From the NCBI GenBank assembly GCA_903917505.1, contig CAIXAY010000488.1, positions 1 to 9,717 on the forward strand: 9,717 nt of DNA, read 5' to 3'. A program made the position numbers and the translations under genes. Origin of the DNA: an uncultured beta proteobacterium (GTDB lineage: Bacteria; Pseudomonadota; Gammaproteobacteria; Burkholderiales; Rhodocyclaceae). The notes beneath the pieces are model-generated. The model was not told where the DNA came from. It saw only the letters and a program-made list of their open reading frames with translations, and searched no databases. This document shows, piece after piece, positions 5,011 through 9,717 of the stretch. Position 1 is the first letter of the stretch. Each line of letters opens with the position of its first letter.

Positions 5011-7215
5011 ATGGAAACCGACGCCACGGCCGACGACCTTGGCAAGCTTGCGGCGAAACTTCCCGGCGCCCGGTCCGACGGCGCAGTCTATGAGAATGCA
5101 GATCCGGCTTACCGGGTATTCGTCGATTCCCTGAGTTATCTTGAAGCGGAAGAGATAGCCCTCATCGTCGAGGCCTATCGTTTCAGCGAACACGCCCACC
5201 TCGGCCAGAAGCGGCTCTCGGGCGAACCTTATATCACGCATCCGCTGGCCGTGGCCGGGGCGCTGGCCGACTGGCGCATGGATGCGCAGGCCATCGTCGC
5301 CGCCCTGTTGCACGACGTCATGGAGGATACGGCGGTATCCAAAGCCGAGATCACCCGACGTTTTGGCAAACAGGTCGCCGACCTCGTCGATGGCCTTTCA
5401 AAGCTCGAGAAGATCGAGTTTCAATCGTATCAGGACGCGCAGGCGGAGAATTTCCGCAAGATGCTGATGGCCATGGCGCGCGATCTGCGCATCGTGCTGA
5501 TCAAACTCGCCGACCGCCTGCACAACCTCCAGACCATGGCCCCGGTCCGCCCGGAAAAGCGCCGGCGCATCGCCCAGGAAACACTCGACATCTATGCGCC
5601 GATCGCCACGCGGCTCGGCCTCAACAATATTTCGCGCCAGCTCGAGGACCTTTCGTTCAAGCACATCCATCCGTTCCGCTTCCGGGTCCTGACGCGCGCG
5701 GTCAAGGCGGTGCGCGGCAACCGGCGCGAACTGCTGTCGAAGATTCTCGACGGCATCCGCAGCACGCTGCACGAAGCGAAGATCGAGGCCGGGGTGTTCG
5801 GCCGCGAGAAGAGCCTGTTCTCGATTTATCACAAGATGGTCGAGAAACAACTCTCCTTCTCGCAGGTGCTCGATATCTACGGTTTTCGCATCATCGTTCG
5901 CGATGTGCCGACCTGCTATCTGACGCTCGGCGCGCTGCACGCGCTCTACAAGCCGGTGCCGGGCAAGTTCAAGGACTACATCGCCATCCCCAAGGGCAAC
6001 GGTTACCAGTCTCTGCACACGACGCTGATCGGCCCCTATGGCACGCCGGTGGAAATCCAGATTCGCACCCAGGGCATGCACCACCTGGCCGAAGAGGGAA
6101 TCGCCTCGCACTGGCTGTACAAGGATAGCGAAGAGAGCGGCGCCGACCTGCAGCTCAAGACGCACAAGTGGCTGCAATCGCTGCTCGAACTGCAGAGCTC
6201 GGCCGGCGATTCTTCCGAGTTTCTCGAACACGTCAAAGTCGATCTCTTCCCCGACGAAGTCTATGTGTTCACGCCCAAGGGCAAAATCCTGGCGCTGCCG
6301 CGCGGCGCGACGGTGGTCGATTTCGCTTACGCCGTGCACACCGATATCGGGCATCGCTGCGTCGCCGCGCGCATCGACCATGAACTGATCCCGCTGTCGG
6401 CGGAGCTGGCCAACGGCAACCAGGTCGAGATCATCACCGCCCCGCATGCCAATCCGAATCCGGCCTGGCTGGCCTATGTCAAGACCGGCCGGGCGCGCAG
6501 CAAGATTCGCCAGTTCTTGAAAGCGATGCAGCAGGACGGATCAAGTACGCTCGGCGAGAAGATGCTCAATCACGCGCTGCAAACGCTGGGCGTCAATCCG
6601 GCCGAGATTCCGGCGACCGCCTGGGAGCGGGTGCTGGGCGTTTCGGGCAAGAAATCGCGGCGCGAAATTTTTGCCGACATCGGCCTCGGCCGCAGTCTGG
6701 CGGCCGTTCTGGCGCGCCGTCTCGTCGCCCACGAGGAAGTCTTCCAGACCGAACCGAGTGTCTCGACGCCGCTGATCATCCGCGGCACCGAAGGCATGGC
6801 CATCCAGCTCGCGCCCTGCTGCCAGCCCATCCCCGGCGACCCGATCACCGGGCTCTTGCGCAAGGGCCAGGGCCTGCGCATCCACACCCATGCCTGTCAG
6901 GTGGCGAGAAAACTGCGCAACAGCGAGCCGCAAAACTGGATACGCGTCGAGTGGGAACCGGAGCCGGGGCAGCTCTTCGACGTCCGCATCATGGTCACCG
7001 CCAAGAACGTTCCCGGCGTGCTCGGCCGGGTGGCGACCGGCCTGTCGCAGGCCGGCGTCAATATCGAACACGTCAGCATGGACAAGGGCAAACCCGGTCT
7101 GTGCACCGAGTTGCATTTCCTGGTTCAGGTCTCGGGGCGTGCGCATCTGGCTACGGTGATGCGCAGCCTGCGCCGCATCCCCGACGTCGTGCGCATCGTC
7201 CGTGAACAGGAGTAG
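5011..7215 (+). CDS. spoT: Bifunctional (p)ppGpp synthetase/hydrolase, SpoT type
   Basis: A 734-residue alarmone enzyme that makes (p)ppGpp from GTP/GDP and ATP and hydrolyses it. The HD hydrolase domain is intact: H77 (YITHP), H101 and D102 (HDVMED), D168 (KLADRLHN). The synthetase domain has GFRII from 291, GKFKDY (K319-D322) and NGYQSLHT, and E348/Q350 in EIQIRT. The (R/K)xKD motif, rather than the acidic motif of RelA, marks a bifunctional SpoT/Rel enzyme; a lysine stands where arginine is commoner. A TGS domain begins near 411 (DLFPDEVYVFTPKG), the zinc-finger/RIS region has C603, C604, H625/H627 and C629, and the ACT domain runs from about 660 to the end. Sequence similarity to E. coli SpoT is evident along the whole length. 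The ATG at 5011 is the only reasonable start, although no Shine-Dalgarno is visible; translation may depend on coupling to rpoZ, 28 nt upstream. Confidence 0.97.
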   Translation: METDATADDLGKLAAKLPGARSDGAVYENADPAYRVFVDSLSYLEAEEIALIVEAYRFSEHAHLGQKRLSGEPYITHPLAVAGALADWRMDAQAIVAALLHDVMEDTAVSKAEITRRFGKQVADLVDGLSKLEKIEFQSYQDAQAENFRKMLMAMARDLRIVLIKLADRLHNLQTMAPVRPEKRRRIAQETLDIYAPIATRLGLNNISRQLEDLSFKHIHPFRFRVLTRAVKAVRGNRRELLSKILDGIRSTLHEAKIEAGVFGREKSLFSIYHKMVEKQLSFSQVLDIYGFRIIVRDVPTCYLTLGALHALYKPVPGKFKDYIAIPKGNGYQSLHTTLIGPYGTPVEIQIRTQGMHHLAEEGIASHWLYKDSEESGADLQLKTHKWLQSLLELQSSAGDSSEFLEHVKVDLFPDEVYVFTPKGKILALPRGATVVDFAYAVHTDIGHRCVAARIDHELIPLSAELANGNQVEIITAPHANPNPAWLAYVKTGRARSKIRQFLKAMQQDGSSTLGEKMLNHALQTLGVNPAEIPATAWERVLGVSGKKSRREIFADIGLGRSLAAVLARRLVAHEEVFQTEPSVSTPLIIRGTEGMAIQLAPCCQPIPGDPITGLLRKGQGLRIHTHACQVARKLRNSEPQNWIRVEWEPEPGQLFDVRIMVTAKNVPGVLGRVATGLSQAGVNIEHVSMDKGKPGLCTELHFLVQVSGRAHLATVMRSLRRIPDVVRIVREQE
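7208..7212 (+). promoter_or_regulatory. Ribosome binding site that decides the TTG start of dadA
   Basis: AGGAG lies within the last codons of spoT, 6 nt before the TTG at 7219. The spoT stop codon falls between this site and the dadA start, the arrangement expected for translational coupling. Confidence 0.75.
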
Positions 7216-7218
7216 CTT

Positions 7219-8466
7219 TTGAAGGTCCTGATTCTGGGCGCCGGCGTCGTCGGCGTCAGCAGTGCGTGGTACCTCACCAAAGCCGGTCATCAAGTCACTG
7301 TCGTCGAACGCCAGAGCGCCGCCGGGCTCGAAACCAGTTTCGCCAACGGCGGCCAGATTTCCGTTTCGCATGCCGAGCCGTGGTCCAACCCGCACGCGCC
7401 AATGCGCGCGCTGTGCTGGCTCGGGCGCGAGGACGCGCCACTGCTCTTCCGGCTGCGTTGGGATACGGCGCTGTTCGACTGGGGCCTGCGCTTTCTGCGC
7501 GAATGCACGCCGGCGCGCACGCGCGCCAACGTCCGCGACATCGTTGCCCTGGCCCTTTATAGCCGCGACCAGCTGCGCGCCTTGCGCGCTGAAACGGCGA
7601 TCGAGTACGACCAGCTCGAACGCGGTATCCTGCACGTCTATACCGAGCACAAGGAGTTCGCGGCGGCGGTCGAGGCGTCGAAAGTCCTGCGCGAATTCGG
7701 CTGCGACCGGCGCATGGTGGACGCCGACGAATGCGTCGCCATCGAGCCGGCGCTGCGGGCCGCGCGGCACCTGCTGGTCGGCGGCGACTATACGGCGGCC
7801 GACGAGTCGGGCGATGCCCAGTGCTTCACGCGCAAGCTCGCCGAATTATGCGTTGCGCAGGGCGTCGCTTTTCGCTACGACACCACGGTGGCACGGCTGA
7901 TCACCGCAGGCGGCAGCATTGCCGGCGCGTGGGTCAAGACCGCGAGTGACAAGGATCTGCTCAGCGCCGATGCCTATGTCGTCGCACTCGGCAGCTATAC
8001 GCCGCTGCTCTTGCGCCCGATGGGCTTCAATCTGCCGGTCTATCCGGCCAAAGGCTACTCGGCGACCGTGCCGCTGGCGCAGGACAGCGTGGCGCCCAGC
8101 GTGGCGCTGACCGACGACGGGCACAAGCTGGTCTTTTCGCGCCTCGGGCAGCGTCTGCGCATCGCCGGCACGGCCGAGTTCAACGGCTACAACACCGAGC
8201 TGAACGCCGTGCGTTGCCGTGCCCTGATGCAGCGTACCGGCCAACTGTTCCCGGACCTCCGCCCGGCCGGCGAACCCGAATTCTGGTGCGGCCTGCGGCC
8301 ATCGACGCCATCGAACGTGCCCTTTGTCGGGCGCGCCCGCTGGCCCAATCTGTATCTCAACACCGGCCACGGAACGCTCGGCTGGACGATGGCCTGCGGC
8401 TCCGGCAAGGCGCTTGCCGACATCATCAGCGGCCGGGCGCCGGAAATCGAGTTGCGCGGTATCTAG
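7219..8466 (+). CDS. dadA: D-amino acid dehydrogenase (FAD-dependent, quinone-linked)
   Basis: A 415-residue flavoprotein (E. coli DadA has 432) that oxidatively deaminates D-amino acids such as D-alanine to keto acids, passing electrons to the respiratory quinone pool at the inner membrane. VLILGAGVVGVSSAWYL (3-19) is the FAD-binding Rossmann motif, VVERQ follows at the end of the second strand, and SFANGGQISVSHAEPW is the characteristic DadA segment; YPAKGYSAT, then LRPSTPSNVPFVG and NTGHGTLGWTMACGSGK near the C-terminus are strong DadA signatures. The start codon is TTG at 7219, 3 nt after the spoT stop, with a well-placed AGGAG. No alanine racemase (dadX) or Lrp-type regulator is adjacent, unlike the classic dad operon; instead it lies between spoT and tatD. 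Its likely job here is amino-acid catabolism or D-alanine recycling, co-expressed with the stringent-response genes. A less specific DadA-like deaminase cannot be excluded. Confidence 0.92.
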   Translation: MKVLILGAGVVGVSSAWYLTKAGHQVTVVERQSAAGLETSFANGGQISVSHAEPWSNPHAPMRALCWLGREDAPLLFRLRWDTALFDWGLRFLRECTPARTRANVRDIVALALYSRDQLRALRAETAIEYDQLERGILHVYTEHKEFAAAVEASKVLREFGCDRRMVDADECVAIEPALRAARHLLVGGDYTAADESGDAQCFTRKLAELCVAQGVAFRYDTTVARLITAGGSIAGAWVKTASDKDLLSADAYVVALGSYTPLLLRPMGFNLPVYPAKGYSATVPLAQDSVAPSVALTDDGHKLVFSRLGQRLRIAGTAEFNGYNTELNAVRCRALMQRTGQLFPDLRPAGEPEFWCGLRPSTPSNVPFVGRARWPNLYLNTGHGTLGWTMACGSGKALADIISGRAPEIELRGI

Positions 8467-8469
8467 ACC

Positions 8470-9279
8470 ATGCTGCCGGCGCTGATCGACACGCACTGCC
8501 ACCTGGACGCCTCGGAGTTCGCCGCCGATCGCGATGCCGTGGTTCTGGCGGCGAACACCGCCGGCGTTGCGGCGATCGTCATCCCGGCAGTCGCCACAGC
8601 CAGCTTCGCCGCCGTGCGCGATTGCTGCCGGCGCTACCCGCGGTGTCTGCCGGCTTACGGGATGCACCCGCTGTTCATCGCGCAGGCCACCGACGCCGAC
8701 CTGCTGACCTTGCGCGATTGGCTGAGCGCGGAATCGCAGACGTCGACGCCGCCGGTCGCGGTCGGCGAAATCGGCCTCGATTATTTCGTTCCCGATTTCG
8801 ATGCGGCGCGCCAGGAACATCTGCTCATCGAACAATTGAAGATCGCGCGCGACTTCGACTTGCCGGTCCTGCTGCATGTCCGCCGCGCCGTCGATCAGGT
8901 CTTGAAATGCCTGCGCCGCATCCCGGTCAGGGGTGGGATCGCGCACGCCTTCAACGGCAGCCGGCAGCAAGCCGACGAATTCATCGGCCTGGGCTTCAAG
9001 CTCGGTTTTGGCGGCGCCACGACCTATACCGGATCGACACGCATCCGCCAACTCGCCGCGACCTTGCCGCTCGACAGCGTGGTCCTTGAAACCGATGCGC
9101 CGGATATTCCTCCGTCATGGCTCGCGGGCGGGCGCAACGCGCCTGCCGAATTGCTGCCGATTGCCAGCGTGCTGGCCGAACTGCGCGCTCTGTCGTTGGA
9201 ACAGGTCGCCGAGGCGACGGCGGCGAACGCGAGTCGGATCATTCCTGCGCTTGAACGCCTGCGCTATCCCCCTGTTTAA
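8470..9279 (+). CDS. tatD: TatD-family metal-dependent hydrolase (putative deoxyribonuclease)
   Basis: A 269-residue amidohydrolase-fold protein with the full metal-binding set of the TatD family: H9 and H11 (DTHCHLD), E100 (VGEIGLDYF), H136 (LLHVRRA), H159 (AHAFNGS) and D209 (ETDAPD). Family members are metal-dependent 3'-5' exonucleases or DNases and have been linked to DNA repair, oxidative-damage response and D-aminoacyl-tRNA deacylation in various organisms; the paralogues TatD, YcfH and YjjV cannot be separated here by eye, so the symbol denotes the family. The ATG at 8470 lies 3 nt after the dadA stop, so translation is probably coupled. It is the last gene of the plus-strand run, followed by 217 nt before the next gene. 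The product should be cytosolic; no signal peptide is seen. Confidence 0.92.
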   Translation: MLPALIDTHCHLDASEFAADRDAVVLAANTAGVAAIVIPAVATASFAAVRDCCRRYPRCLPAYGMHPLFIAQATDADLLTLRDWLSAESQTSTPPVAVGEIGLDYFVPDFDAARQEHLLIEQLKIARDFDLPVLLHVRRAVDQVLKCLRRIPVRGGIAHAFNGSRQQADEFIGLGFKLGFGGATTYTGSTRIRQLAATLPLDSVVLETDAPDIPPSWLAGGRNAPAELLPIASVLAELRALSLEQVAEATAANASRIIPALERLRYPPV

Positions 9280-9307
9280 TCGGCGTTTCATCTCTTGCTT
9301 CCAGGGC

Positions 9308-9334
9308 GCCGGGCGCCGGAAAAATTCGCCCGGC
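9308..9334. repeat. 8-bp GC-rich hairpin after tatD
   Basis: GCCGGGCG (9308-9315) and CGCCCGGC (9327-9334) form a perfect 8-bp inverted repeat with an 11-nt loop containing five A residues, 28 nt past the tatD stop. There is no T-run on either strand, so it is not a standard intrinsic terminator, though it may stabilise the transcript end or pause polymerase. Confidence 0.6.
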
Positions 9335-9365
9335 ATGGACGGCGCGACAACGCCCGCCGCCAAAA

Positions 9366-9427
9366 GTTGCCGGAAATTGAAAACGCAGCCATAATCGCGG
9401 GTCTTCAAGCAGCAAGCGTTGCCGGAA
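9366..9427 (+). repeat. 10-bp direct repeat in the frdA upstream region
   Basis: GTTGCCGGAA occurs at 9366-9375 and again at 9418-9427, start-to-start distance 52 bp (about five helical turns). The first copy contains the -35 hexamer candidate; the second is part of the inverted repeat CGGAA-cgtac-TTCCG (9423-9437). Confidence 0.6.
9367..9395 (+). promoter_or_regulatory. Promoter candidate for frdA
   Basis: TTGCCG (9367-9372, four of six -35 matches), a 17-bp spacer and CATAAT (9390-9395, five of six -10 matches). Transcription would begin near 9402 and leave a leader of about 95 nt. The second copy of TTGCCG at 9419 has no -10 at the right distance. Confidence 0.5.
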
Positions 9428-9471
9428 CGTACTTCCGACGGCGCTTAAAATTGCGCTGGTCGCAGGGAAAT

Positions 9472-9483
9472 TCGCATATGCGA
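9472..9483. repeat. 12-bp perfect palindrome next to the frdA ribosome binding site
   Basis: TCGCATATGCGA is perfectly self-complementary and ends 3 nt before the AGGA of frdA. It could be an operator or a translational control element; no known regulator motif is recognised. Confidence 0.55.
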
Positions 9484-9486
9484 GAA

Positions 9487-9490
9487 AGGA
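9487..9490 (+). promoter_or_regulatory. Ribosome binding site that decides the GTG start of frdA
   Basis: AGGA stands 6 nt before GTG at 9497. An in-frame TTG at 9491 directly follows the AGGA and is too close to be used. Confidence 0.65.
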
Positions 9491-9496
9491 TTGGGC

Positions 9497-9717
9497 GTGG
9501 AAATTTTCAAGGCTGATGTAGTAATCGTTGGGGGGGGCGGAGCCGGTTTGCGCGCGGCCATCGCCGTGGCAGAGTCCGATCCTTCGCTGAAGATCGCGCT
9601 GGTTTCGAAGGTCTACCCGATGCGCAGCCACACGGTGGCTGCCGAGGGTGGCGCCGCCGGCGTCAAGAAACCGACCGACAGCTACGACTATCACTTCCAC
9701 GACACGGTCGGCGGCGG
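9497..9717 (+). CDS. frdA: Fumarate reductase flavoprotein subunit, N-terminal part (cut by window edge)
   Basis: The first 73 codons of a flavoprotein, open to the right edge. Residues 8-21 ([14 protein letters not shown]) form the FAD-binding Rossmann turn. [15 protein letters not shown] (38-52) carries H45, which lines up with the histidine that binds FAD covalently in E. coli FrdA, and [10 protein letters not shown] follows, very close to the E. coli FrdA SFEYHFHDTV. This points to FrdA of quinol:fumarate reductase rather than SdhA; the enzyme reduces fumarate to succinate on the cytoplasmic face of the membrane. The start is GTG with AGGA 6 nt upstream. It has its own promoter candidate, separate from the tatD transcript. 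FrdB and membrane subunits should lie beyond the edge. A run of eight G residues encodes part of the FAD-binding loop. An SdhA-like role cannot be fully excluded from 73 residues. Confidence 0.9.
   Translation, partial: MEIFKADVVIVGGGGAGLRAAIAVAESDPSLKIALVSKVYPMRSHTVAAEGGAAGVKKPTDSYDYHFHDTVGG

Noticed and set aside
5398..6447. Minus-strand open frame of 349 codons inside spoT
   Set aside because: spoT is conserved over this whole span; the antisense frame has low-quality composition and no domain.
6541..7770. Minus-strand open frame of 409 codons across the spoT/dadA junction
   Set aside because: Both sense genes are well supported and an antisense gene spanning them has no recognisable motif.
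7846..9051. Minus-strand open frame of 401 codons across the dadA/tatD junction
   Set aside because: Shadow of two strongly supported genes; composition is Arg/Gln/Gly-rich without a domain.
9308..9334. Intrinsic terminator after tatD
   Set aside because: The stem is strong but no T-run follows on either strand, so it was listed as a hairpin only.

Overview
The window looks like chromosome of a GC-rich Betaproteobacterium, most plausibly of the Rhodocyclales/Burkholderiales. The grounds are the gmk-rpoZ-spoT gene order, a short (68-residue) omega subunit, a Bug-type solute-binding protein and strongly GC-biased third codon positions. The taxonomy is inferred from gene content, not from a marker search.

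Region 1 (1-3330, minus strand) is a compact catabolic/transport unit transcribed right to left: a LacI-family regulator, then a Gfo/Idh/MocA-family NAD(P)-dependent oxidoreductase 2 nt after the regulator's stop, then a Bug/TctC-type periplasmic solute-binding protein that runs off the left edge. In front of the regulator is a near-consensus sigma-70 promoter (TTGACA, 17 bp, CATAAT) whose predicted start point is covered by a LacI-type operator, so the unit is probably autoregulated. The substrate cannot be read from the sequence; a sugar-derived or carboxylic compound is the reasonable guess.

Region 2 (3331-4148) is a junction. It holds no complete plus-strand gene. There is an apparent 3' remnant of a SnoaL/DUF4440-like gene (3482-3601, plus), a small exported two-cysteine protein (3672-4025, minus), and the divergent upstream region of gmk with a 7-bp inverted repeat and a TACAAT -10 candidate.

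Region 3 (4149-9279, plus strand) is a tightly packed run: gmk (guanylate kinase), rpoZ (RNA polymerase omega), spoT ((p)ppGpp synthetase/hydrolase), dadA (D-amino-acid dehydrogenase) and tatD (metal-dependent hydrolase). Gaps are 3-28 nt. The first three belong to guanine-nucleotide metabolism and stringent control, because GMP/GDP supply, the alarmone enzyme and an RNA polymerase subunit tied to ppGpp response sit together. dadA and tatD appear to be carried as downstream passengers; dadA starts at TTG with its ribosome binding site inside the end of spoT.

Region 4 (9280-9717) is a 217-nt intergenic region with a promoter candidate, a 10-bp direct repeat and a 12-bp palindrome. It leads into the 5' end of a fumarate reductase flavoprotein gene (frdA-like), cut by the right edge.

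I found no CRISPR array, tRNA, rRNA, insertion sequence or defence system, and no convincing wholly new system. The most interesting parts are the operator-over-start-site promoter of the LacI unit, the gene remnant next to it, the overlapping palindromes inside the oxidoreductase gene, and the repeat-rich frdA leader.
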